This document shows positions 44,967-55,100 of a DNA stretch of 64,000 nucleotides, one piece after another (position 1 is the stretch's first letter; each line of letters begins with the position of its first letter). The position numbers and the translations under genes are program-made. The DNA is from Bathymodiolus brooksi (taxonomy: Eukaryota > Mollusca > Bivalvia > Mytilida > Modiolidae). Under the pieces are notes generated by a model. It saw only the letters and a program-made list of their open reading frames with translations, did no database searches and had not been told where the DNA came from. The stretch covers positions 24,411,853 through 24,475,852 of the forward strand of contig OY804589.1 in assembly GCA_963680875.1 (NCBI GenBank), given 5' to 3'.

Positions 44967-46087
44967 TAGTCCGAGATTCCTCTGCCGTCTAACGGCTTTT
45001 ATGGATTTTCTGTAGCCGTTGGATGTCAGAGCGCTATATATACGGAAAACAGCGGATTTACCTCTCCAGCTCTGGGTCGGCACATTTCCACGTTTCGTGG
45101 CTATCGGATTTTATTTTCTATCAGAAACCTTTATATAAATCGCTTCACCAATCATTTTTCTATTCATTCATAACCATCTTACCCTCAGAAAGTGTTGTTA
45201 CACTCCACTACAGCACGATTTTGCCTTAGATCCTATTATTCCGCCATTTGACTTCCATTTTCGAATCTACAAACGTGATCTCGCGATACTAACTGAATGA
45301 TAACAGTAACGCATTGCATGATGGGAGCTACTTAATTCAGCGCACCAAACTATTTGAGCATTATTTGCATACGTAAACAACATTCAAATCACATGGAAGA
45401 CGATACATTTAAGCGTATTCTGCAGGACAAACAAGTCCATCTATAGATCAAAGCAGAGCAGAAGGAAATAATACAGAATGTGTTGGAAAGAAAAGATTCA
45501 ATGGCAGAGTGTTACCAACGGGCTTCGGAAAGAGCATGTGTTACGTCCCCCCTTTTTGGACAAGGTACTACATCATTTGTTTTTCTTATGGTTATTTGTA
45601 ATTCACTATTGCTGTTAAAATCATTACCAATCAATATAATCAACTGTATTAAATTTTATGTTAATTGTTCTGCCTTCACAGGCGTGTATGATTGGCAATA
45701 CAAATATTTGTTTGTTTGTTTATATGCAAATCATCTCCCATGATGCATTGCGGTAATCGTGGTTTTCTCGTAGTCACGTGACAAATGTTTGAAAAATGGA
45801 ACACAAATGGCGGAATCATAGGATCTAAGGCAAAATCGTGCTGTAATGGAGTGTAGCACCACTTTCTGAGGGTAAGATGGTTATGAATGAATAGAAAAAT
45901 TATTGGTGAAGCGATTTATATAAGGGTTTCTGATAGAAAATAAAATTCGATAGCCACGAAACGTGGAAATGTGCTGACCCAGAGTTGGAGAAGCAAATCC
46001 GCTGTTTTCCGTATGCATAGCGCTCTGACGTCCCACGGCTACAGCAAATCCATAAAAGCCGTTAGACGGCAGAGGAATCTCGGACTA
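44967..46087 (+). mobile_element. TAGTCCGAG-ended element with ~270-bp TIRs carrying a helicase exon
   Basis: Arms 44,967-45,235 and about 45,825-46,087 are inverse, starting TAGTCCGAGATTCCTCTGCC. If the first two bases are the target, TA is duplicated at both ends, as for Tc1/mariner-type insertions. A related TAGTCCGAG/CCGTTGGACGTCAGAG sequence is one I recall from mussel genomes. The centre holds an exon-like piece at 45,393-45,564. Confidence 0.8.
45393..45564 (+). pseudogene. RecQ-like DEAD-helicase first exon fragment
   Basis: Starts MEDDTFKRILQDKQVHL, then stop TAG, then KAEQKEIIQNVLERKDSMA. After a one-base frame change near 45,510 it reads VLPTGFGKSMCYV, helicase motif I (Walker A) as in RecQ helicases. 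It ends at a donor CAAG|GTACTA. Two breaks make it non-coding now. It lies between the TIRs of a small transposon, so it is either captured host sequence or the remains of the element's own helicase. Confidence 0.6.
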
Positions 46088-46514
46088 TCCTTTAATTAGT
46101 AAAAATAAATTGTTAATAAAAATAATCATGCAATGTAATACAGAAAAAACTATGTACAAATCAACTGTACTACAACATTATGTTTATCCTGTAGAAAAAT
46201 CCCATTTATCCTTTCATGTTTACATATTGAATTAAATAATAAAAATATATATTTATCCCTCGAATGCCCTTTTTGATATTTCTGTCAACAGGAAGTGAAC
46301 TGGAATATACAGCTAGGTTCCCAAAGCTCAACATGTGACGTGTGGCATGGGTACCAGCAAAGTTATATTGCGGTCAGTGACAGTGCATAGCAGAAAATTA
46401 TGCAGTCACAATTTACCTGCAGGGTAAAACCAATACGATGTAAAATTGGAGTATATTTCATTTATTCATGTTGGCCAACGATGCATTTAATATTTAATAT
46501 GATGATATCGGGTT
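46088..46514. other. AT-rich spacer, nothing recognised
   Basis: No feature supported. Confidence 0.5.
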
Positions 46515-46729
46515 TATAACTAGATTAACACGACGGGTGCCACTAGTGGAGCCGCAACTGCTTACCCTTCCGGAGCACATGAATTCACCCCCGGTTTTTA
46601 GTGGGATTCGTGTTACTCGATCTTTAGTTTTATGTGTATATTTTGTGGATCGTTGTTTGTCCTTTTGTACTTTTTCATTTGGCCATTGTGTTGTCTGTTC
46701 TTCGATATAGGGATTATGTGTACCCTTTT
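46515..46729 (+). mobile_element. R1 dispersed repeat, best sense copy (5' part)
   Basis: ACACGACGGGTGCCACTAGT GGAGC, CTGCTTACCCTTCCGGAGCA, CCCGGTTTTTAGTGGGATTC GTGTTACTCGATCTTTAG and GTGTACCCTTTT. It is split by the element 46,730-47,506 and resumes with GCCTTTGGTATCTTCAAACT at 47,507. Confidence 0.85.
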
Positions 46730-47506
46730 CACTGGCATTAAACTGATCGTGGTAACTGCAGTTACGACGATCACAACATGGCGGAGGTAGAAATAGGTAA
46801 GATCAAAAATATATTTTTATCAATGTGTGACGTAAAAGTGTCGGACATTTACTTCACTGATTTTGGTGCTGCTTTGACAACTGTTTTACCTGTTTTGTTC
46901 AAGTATTGTTATAAATACTGTTATAGTGACAGCCGGAAACTTTGAGCCGTAATGAAAGGGTGAGGTTTGGCGCTTTAAAATCTGATTCAACCCACCATTT
47001 CTTTAGAAATGCCTGTACCAAGTCATGGTAATTACGGTTTTCACAGTTTTCCGGTTGTTGACTGATTTTGTCTGTTTATACACTTATGAGTTTTGACTTT
47101 CCCTTTGTAAGATTGTTCGGAGTTCGGTAATTTTGATATTACCCTTATTTTCTGCTAATTTCTCCATTCTAACGTGTTGTTGTCAAGAATTACTCAGCCG
47201 CAAGGTTGATCTGTACGATTTTGTTGTATGTGTGTGTTCTTGATACCATATATGGTCTCGTTAAGGAAGATAATTGTAACTCCATAAATTATAATATATA
47301 AAAATAGATTATCCTCTTTTGGAGTTACGACGGCTATACATGGTATCAAGAACACACACATACAACACAATTGTACAGATCAACCTTGTGTCTGAGTAAT
47401 TCTTGACAGAATGGAGAAATTAGCAGAAAACGATCTTACCTATTTCTACCTCCGCCATGTGGTGGTCGTCATAACTGCAGTTACCACGATCAGTTTACCG
47501 CCAGTG
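46730..47506. mobile_element. CACTGGC-ended TIR element with an exon-like motif in each arm
   Basis: Outer arms CACTGGC(A/G).TAAACTGATCG, GTGGTAACTGCAGTTA and GGCGGAGGTAGAAATAGGTA are inverted at 47,435-47,506. Inner arms of about 85 bp (47,125-47,215 and 47,335-47,420) are also inverted. It is inserted in R1. Each arm contains ATGGCGGAGGTAGAAATAG|GTAAG, an ATG followed by a splice donor. Confidence 0.8.
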
Positions 47507-47592
47507 GCCTTTGGTATCTTCAAACTCTTCTTAAATACAATTATATATCATTTTTTTTATATTTCTAAGCAGAATTTGCTTATCACCACAGC

Positions 47593-47904
47593 ATGGCGGA
47601 TATGAGAAATCATGTAATGGTTGCAGCGTTTGATTTTGGCACAACATATTCTGGATATGCGTTCTCAATGCGAAGCGAGTTCAAAACGGATTCGCTGAAC
47701 ATTCACTGTAATCAGCTATGGAATGCTGGTGCTCGGGCCCTTTCGTCAATCAAGACACCAACATGTCTGTTGCTTGATAAGGAGAAGAAATTTGTGGCCT
47801 TTGGATATGATGCAGAAAATCAGTATGCTGATTTGGTTATGGACAAGAAACATGATGACTATTATTTTTTCCATCTCTTTAAAATGAAACTCCATAGCAG
47901 CAAG
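47593..47904 (+). CDS. HSPA12-like: HSPA12-like gene copy B, exon 1 (ATPase N-terminus)
   Basis: Starts at ATG in AGCATGGCGG; the preceding CACCACAG could be an acceptor after a 5' UTR intron. It encodes MADMRNHVMVAAFDFGTTYS GYAFSM, the HSP70 phosphate-1 motif in HSPA12 wording, then IKTPTCLLLDKEKKFVAFGY DAE and ends HSSK before the donor GTATTT (47,905). 104 codons, phase 0. The frame runs on a few codons into the intron, which is not coding. Confidence 0.9.
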
Positions 47905-48539
47905 GTATTTCAATTATTTTTATTTCTTCTTCATTTTTTAGTAAATAAGCATAAAAAACAATAACAAAAGAAAACAACACAACAAAAACCAACAACAACG
48001 GGAAAAAACACAAAATACAAGCAATCAAACAAACAAACAAACAAACAAACAAACAAACAAACAAACAAACAAACAAACAAATAAATAAATAAATAAAGAT
48101 ACCACATCATCAGAACAGTTCTAAAATTCAATCAAATAATCGTTGAAACAGAGACAAGATCGATACCCCATATAACACACATACTTGCAGGATAGATATC
48201 ATTTTCTTGCTTTTGTATGCTTGTAGGGTATAATCAATGAATTACGACCACCTCAGGAGGTGGATCTCAATAACTGTGATCCTAATAAGTGTTGTTTTAC
48301 ATCGTGCTATTAAACTTTCGGATGAAAACAATTCTCCTCATGTTGATAATGTTGTTTTTTTTCATGTTCACTCACGAAGAAGGCTCTGAATGTAATATGC
48401 TAAACATATAACACGGTATTTAAAAAGGACAATTTTTTTTTAATCTTCACCCCGAAGAAGGTACCCATTGTATAATGCTAAACATAAAGACGGTACAAGA
48501 TATATTTAATATGGACGATACATCTTTTTATTTATTTAG
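47905..48539 (+). other. Intron 1 of HSPA12-like copy B
   Basis: Contains an (AAAC)n/(AAAT)n microsatellite at about 48,027-48,098. Acceptor TTTATTTAG at 48,531-48,539. Confidence 0.8.
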
Positions 48540-48757
48540 AATATTACCCATAGTATGGTTTTGGAGGACATAACAGGCAAAGCACTCTCTGCTGTTGATG
48601 TTTTTACATTATCAATAAAAGCATTGGTAGATCATCTGCTGAGCATGTTAAATAAACAAGGGAAAATTATTCATAATGATGACGTACAGTGGATACTCAC
48701 CGTCCCTGCAATCTGGACTGACACGCAAAACAGTTCATGAGAACGAGCGCTGAAAAG
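48540..48757 (+). CDS. HSPA12-like: HSPA12-like copy B, exon 2, one-base frameshift
   Basis: Phase 0 from exon 1: [29 protein letters not shown], then [13 protein letters not shown], matching HSPA12. After WTD the frame is off by one base (near 48,721) and reaches TGA. The next frame continues with [11 protein letters not shown] to the donor AAAAG|GTACTA. With one base restored the exon would be 219 nt, phase 0 into exon 3. So this is either a disabling mutation or a base-calling error. Confidence 0.85.
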
Positions 48758-48784
48758 GTACTACATACTTGATTGGCTTAATGG

Positions 48785-49018
48785 TTTTATGGTGTTTAAC
48801 ACCACTTTCAACAATATTTCAGCTATATCGTGGCGGTCAGTTTTATTGGTGGAGGAAACCGAAGTACCCGGAGAAAACCACCGACCTGCCGCAAGTCACT
48901 GACAACTTTATCACATAATGTTTTACATCTCACCTGGGCGGGATTCGAACCAACAGGATCAGTGGTGATAGGCACCGATTGCATAGGTAGTTGTAAATCC
49001 AACTACCATACGATCACA
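48785..49018 (-). mobile_element. SINE family A in intron 3 start
   Basis: Full-length antisense copy with a good B-box (GGTTCGAATCCCGCC on the minus strand). It lies directly behind exon 2. Confidence 0.85.
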
Positions 49019-49026
49019 TACTGCTA

Positions 49027-49060
49027 AGCAGTTCATGAGAACGAACGCAGAAATTTAAGA
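49027..49060 (+). repeat. Diverged duplicate of the exon 2 tail
   Basis: CAGTTCATGAGAACGAACGC AGAAA repeats the last 27 bases of exon 2 (CAGTTCATGAGAACGAGCGC TGAAAAG, 48,731-48,757), but has lost the donor. Confidence 0.75.
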
Positions 49061-49111
49061 TTTTGCAAATAAAAACATACTGCTGATCAGTCCAGACCAC
49101 CTTGGTTCATC

Positions 49112-52100
49112 CCCAGTATTTAGTGGTAATCGTGTTGCTCTGTATTTAATGGTGTTCGTGGTGCTCAGTATTTAGTGGTGATCGTGGTGCTCAGTATTTA
49201 GTATTGATCGTGGTGCTCAGTATTTAATGGTGATCGTGGTGCTCAGTATTTAGTGGAGATCGTGGTGCTCAGTATTTAGTGGTGATCGTGGTGCTCAGTA
49301 TTTAGTGGAGATCGTGGTGCTCAGTCTTTAGTGGTGATCGTGGTGCTCAGTATTTAGGGGTGATCGTGGTGCTCAGTAGTTAGTGGTTGGTGATCGTGGT
49401 GCTCAGTATTTAGTGGTGATCGTGGTGCTCAGTATTTGGTGGTGATCGTGGTGCTCAGTATTTGGTGGTGATCGTGGTGCTCAGTATTTAGTGGTGATCG
49501 TGGTGCTTAGTATTTGGTGGTGATCGTGGTGCTCAGTATTTGGTGGTGATCGTGGTGCTCAGTATTTAGTGGTGATCGTGGTGCTCAGTATTTGGTGGTG
49601 ATCGTGGTGCTCAGTATTTAGTGGTGATCGTGGTGCTCAGTATTTAGTGGTGATTGTGGTGCTCAGTATTTAGGGGTGATCGTGGTGTTCAGTATTTAGT
49701 GGTGTTCGTGGTGCTCAGTATTTAGTGGAGATCGTGGTGCTCAGTCTTTAGTGGTGATCGTGGTGCTCAGTATTTAGGGGTGATCGTGGTGTTCAGTAGT
49801 TACTGGTGATCGTGGTGCTCAGTATTTAGGGGTGATCGTGATGCTCAGTATTTAGTGGTGATCGTGGTACTCAGTATTTATTGGTGATCGTGGTGCTCAG
49901 TATTTAGTGGTGATCGTGATGGTCAGTATTTATTGGTGATCGTGGTGCTCAGTATTTAGTGGATATCGTGGTGCTCACTATATAGTGATGATCGTGGTAC
50001 TCAGTATTTAGTAGTGATCGTGGTGCTCAGTATTTAGTGGTGTTCGTGGTGCTCAGTATTTGGTGGTGATCGTGGTGCTCAGTATTTAGTGGTGATCGTG
50101 GTGCTCAGTATTTAGTGGTGATCGTGGTGCTCAGTATTTAGGGGTGATCGTGGTGCTCAGTATTTAGTGGTGTTCGTGGTGCTCAGTATTTAATGGTGAT
50201 CGTGGTGCTCAGTATTTAGTAGTGATCGTGGTGCTCAGTATTTAGTGGTGATCGTGGTGCTCAGTATTTAGTGGAGACCGTGGTGCTCAGTCTTTAGTGG
50301 TTATGGTGGTGCTCAGTATTTAGTGGTGATCGTGGTGCTCAGTATTTAGTGGATACGTGGTGCTGAGTCTATAGTGGTTATCGTGTTGCTCAGTATTTAG
50401 TGGTGTTCGTGGTGCTCAGTATTTAGTGATGATCGTGGTGCTCAGTATTTAGTGGAGACGTGGTGCTCAGTCTTTAGTGGTGATAGTGGTACTCAGTCTT
50501 TAGTGGTGATCGTGGTGCTCAGTATTTAGTGGTGTTCGTGGTGCTCAGTATTTAGTGGAGACCGTGGTACTCAGTATTTATTGGTGATCGTGGTGCTCAG
50601 TATTTAGTGGAGATCGTGGTGCTCAGTATTTAGTGATGATCGTAGTGCTCATTATTTAGTGGTGTTCGTGGTGCTCAGTATTTAGTGGAGATCGTGGTGC
50701 TCACTATTTGGTGATGATCGTGGTACTCAGTATTTAGTGGTGTTCGTGGTGCTCAGTATTTAGTGGTGTTCGTGGTGCTCAGTATTTAGTGGTGATCGTG
50801 GTGCTCAGTATTTAGTGGTGGTCGTGGTGCTCAGTATTTAGTGGTGATCATGGTGCTCAGTATTTAGTGGTGATCGTGGTGCTCAGTATTTAGTGATGAT
50901 CGTGGTGCTCAGTATTTAGTGGTGTTCGTGGTGCTCAGTATTTAGTGGAGATCGTGGTGCTCACTATTTGGTGATGATCGTGGTACTCAGTATTTAGTGG
51001 TGATCGTGGTGCTCAGTATTTGGTGATGATCGTGGTACTCAGTATTTAGGGGTGATCGTGGTGCTCATTATTTAGTGGCGATCGTGGGACTCAGTATTTA
51101 GGGGTGATCGTGGTGCTCAGTATTTAGTGGCGAGCGTGGTACTCAGTATTTAGGGGTGATCGTGGTGCTCAGTATTTAGTGGTGATCGTGGTGCTCAGTA
51201 TTTAGTGGTGTTCGTTGTGCTCAGTCTTTAGTGGTGAACGTGGTGCTCAGTATTTAGTGGTGAACGTGGTGCTCAGTATTTAGTGGTGATCGTGGTGCTC
51301 AGTATTTAGTGGAGATCGTGGTGCTCACTATAGAGTGATGATCGTGGTACTCAGTATTTAGTAGTGATCGTGGTGCTCAGTATTTAGTGGTGTTCGTGGT
51401 GCTCAGTATTTGGTGGTGATCGTGGTGCTCAGTATTTAGTGGTGATCGTGGTGCTCAGTATTTAGTGGTGATCGTGGTGCTCAGTATTTAGGGGTGATCG
51501 TGGTGCTCAGTATTTAGTGGTGTTCGTGGTGCTCAGTATTTAATGGCGATCGTGGTGCTCAGTATTTAGTAGTGATCGTGGTGCTCAGTATTTAGTGGTG
51601 GTCGTGGTGCTCAGTATTTAGTGGTGATCGTGGTGCTCAGTATTTAGTGGGGACCGTGGTGCTCAGTCTTTCGTGGTTATGGTGGTGCTCAGTATTTAGT
51701 GGTGATCGTGGTGCTCAGTATTTAGTGGAGACCGTGGTGCTCAGTCTTTAGTGGTTATCGTTGTGCTCAGTATTTAGGGATGATCGTGGTGCTCAGTATT
51801 TAGTGGTGTTCGTGGTGCTCAGTATTTAGTGGTGATCGTGGTGCTCAGTATTTAGTGGAGACCGTGGTGCTCAGTCTTTAGTAGTGATCGTGGTGCTCAG
51901 TATTTAGTGGGGATCGTGGTGCTCTGTATTTAGTGGAGACCGTGGTGCTCAGTATTTAGTGGTGATCGTGGTGCTCTGTATTTAGTGGAGACCGTGGTGC
52001 TCAGTATTTAATGGTGATCGTGGGAATCAGTATTTAGTGGAGACGTGGTGCTCAGTATTTAGTGGTGTTCGTGGTGCTCAGTCTTTAGTAGTGATCGTGG

Positions 52101-55100
52101 TGCTCAGTATTTAGTGATGATCGTGATGCTCAGTATTTAGTGGTGTTCGTGGTGCTCAGTATTTAGTGATGATCGTGGTACTCAGTATTTGGTGGTGATC
52201 GTGGTGCTCAGTATTTAGTGGTGATCGTGGTGCTCAGTATTTAGTGGTGATCGTGGTGCTCAGTATTTAGGGGTGATCGTGGTGCTCAGTATTTAATGGT
52301 GTTCGTGGTGCTCAGTATTTAATGGTTATCGTGGTGCTTAGTATTTAGTAGTGATCGTGGTGCTCAGTATTTAATGGTGATCGTGGTGCTCAGTATTTAG
52401 TGGTGATCGTGGTGCTCAGTATTTAGTGGAGACCGTGGTGCTCAGTCTTTAGTGGTTATTGTGGTGCTCAGTATTTAGTGGTGATCGTGGTGCTCAGTAT
52501 TTAGTGGAGACCGTGGTGCTCAGTCTTTAGTGGTTATCGTGGTGCTCAGTATTTAGTGATGATCGTGGTGCTCAGTATTTAGTGGAGATCGTGGTGCTCA
52601 GTATTTGGTGGTGATCGTGGTGCTCAGTATTTAGTGGTGATCGTGGTGCTCAGTATTTAGTGGTTATCGTGGTGCTCAGTATTTAGTGGTTATCGTGGTG
52701 CTCAGTATTTAGTGGTTATCGTGGTGCTCAGTCTTTAGTGGTGAACGTGGTGCTCAGTAGTTAGTGGTGAGCGTGGTGCTCAGTATTTAGTGGTGATCGT
52801 GGTGCTCAGTATTTAGTGGTGATCGTGGTGCTCAGTATTTAGTGGTGAACGTGGTGAGCAGTCTTTAGTGGTGATCGTGGTGCCCATTCTTTAGTGGTGA
52901 TCGTGGTGCTCAGTATTTAGGGGTGATCGTGGTGCTCAGTATTTAATGGTGATCGTGGTGCTCAGTAGTTAGTGGTGATCGTGGTGCTCAGTCTTTAGTG
53001 GTGATCGTGGTGCTCAGTATTTAGTGGTGATCGTGGTGCTCAGTCTTTAGTGGTGATCGTGGTACTCAGTATTTAGTGGTGATCGTGGTACTCAGTATTT
53101 ATTGGTGATCGTGGTACTCAGTATTTAGTGGTGATCGTGGTGCTCAGTATTTAGTGGAGACCGTGGTGCTCAGTCTTTAGTGGTTATTGTGGTGCTCAGT
53201 ATTTAGTGATGATCGTGGTGCTCAGTATTTAGTGGAGATCGTGGTGCTCAGTATTTGGTGGTGATCGTGGTGCTCAGTATTTAGTGGTGATCGTGGTGCT
53301 CAGTCTTTAGTGGTGAACGTGGTGCTCAGTAGTTAGTGTTGAGCGTGGTGCTCAGTATTTAGTGGTGGTCGTGGTGCTCAGTATTTAGTGGTGATCGTGG
53401 TGCTCAGTATTTAGTGGTGAACGTGGTGCTCAGTCTTTAGTGGTGATCGTGGTGCCCAGTCTTTAGTGGTGATCGTGGTGCTCAGTATTTAGGGGTGATC
53501 GTGGTGCTCAGTATTTACTGGTGATCGTGGTGCTCAGTAGTTAGTGGTGATCGTGGTGCTCAGTCTTTAGTGGTGATCGTGGTGCTCAGTATTTAGTTGT
53601 GATCGTGGTGCTCAGTCTTTAGTGGTGATCGTGGTACTCAGTATTTAGTGGTGATCGTGGTACTCAGTATTTAGTGGTGATCGTGGTGCTCAGTATTTAG
53701 TGGAGACCGTGGTGCTCAGTCTTTAGTAGTGATCGTGGTGCTCAGTATTTAGTGGTGATCGTGGTGCTTTGTATTTAGTGGAGACCGTGGTGCTCAGTAT
53801 TTAGTGGTGATCGTTGTGCTCTATATTTAGTGGAGACCGTGGTGCTCAGTATTTAGTGGTGATCGTGGTAATCAGTATTAAGTGGAGACGTGGTGCTCAG
53901 TATTTAGTGGTGTTCGTGGTGCTCAGTCTTTAGTAGTGATCGTGGTGCTCAGTATTTAGTGATGATCGTGGTGCTCAGTATTTAGTGGTGTTCGTGGTGC
54001 TCAGTATTTAGTGATGATCATGGTACTCAGTATTTGGTGGTGATCGTGGTACTCAGTATTTAGTGGTGATCGTGGTGCTCAGTATTTAGTGGTGATCGTG
54101 GTGCTCAGTATTTAGGGGTGATCGTGGTGCTCAGTATTTAATGGTGTTCGTGGTGCTCAGTATTTAATGGTGATCGTGGTGCTCAGTATTTAGTAGTGAT
54201 CATGGTGCTCAGTATTTAGTGGTGATCGTGGTGCTCAGTATTTAGTGGAGACCGTGGTGCTCAGTCTTTAGTGGTTATGGTGGTGCTCAGTATTTAGTGG
54301 TGATCGTGGTGCTCAGTATTTAGTGGAGACCGTGGCGCTCAGTCTTTAGTGGTTATCGTGGTGCTCAGTATTTAGTGATGATCGTGGTGCTCAGTATTTA
54401 GTGGAGATCGTGGTGCTCAGTATTTGGTGGTGATCGTGGTGCTCAGTATTTAGTGTGATCGTGGTGCTCAGTATTTAGAGGTTATCGTGGTGCTCAGTAT
54501 TTAGTGGTTATCGTGGTGCTCAGTATTTAGTGGTGATCGTGGTGCTCAGTAGTTAGTGGTGATCGTGGTGCTCAGTCTTTAGTGGTGATCGTGGTGCTCA
54601 GTATTTAGTGGTGATCGTGGTGCTCAGTCTTTAGTGGTGATCGTGGTGCTCAGTATTTAGTGGTGAACGTGGTGCTCAGTCTTTAGTGGTGATCGTGGTG
54701 CTCAGTAGTTAGTGGTGATCCTGGTACTCAGTAGTTAGTGGTGATCGTGGTGCTCAGTCTTTAGTGGTGATCGTGGTGCTCAGTATTTAGTGGTGATCGT
54801 GGTGCTCAGTATTTAGTGGTGATCGTGGTGCTCAGTCTTTAGTGGTGATCGTGGTGCTCAGTATTTAGTGGTGAACGTGGTGCTCTGTATTTAGTGGAGA
54901 CCGTGGTGCTCAGTATTTAGTGGTGATCGTGGTAATCAGTATTTACTGGAGACGTGGTGCTCAGTATTTAGTGGTGTTCGTGGTGCTCAGTCTTTAGTAG
55001 TGATCGTGGTGCTCAGTATTTAGTGATGATCGTGGTGTTCAGTATTTAGTGGTGATCGTGGTGCTCAGTATTTAGTGGAGACCGTGGTGCTCAGTCTTCA

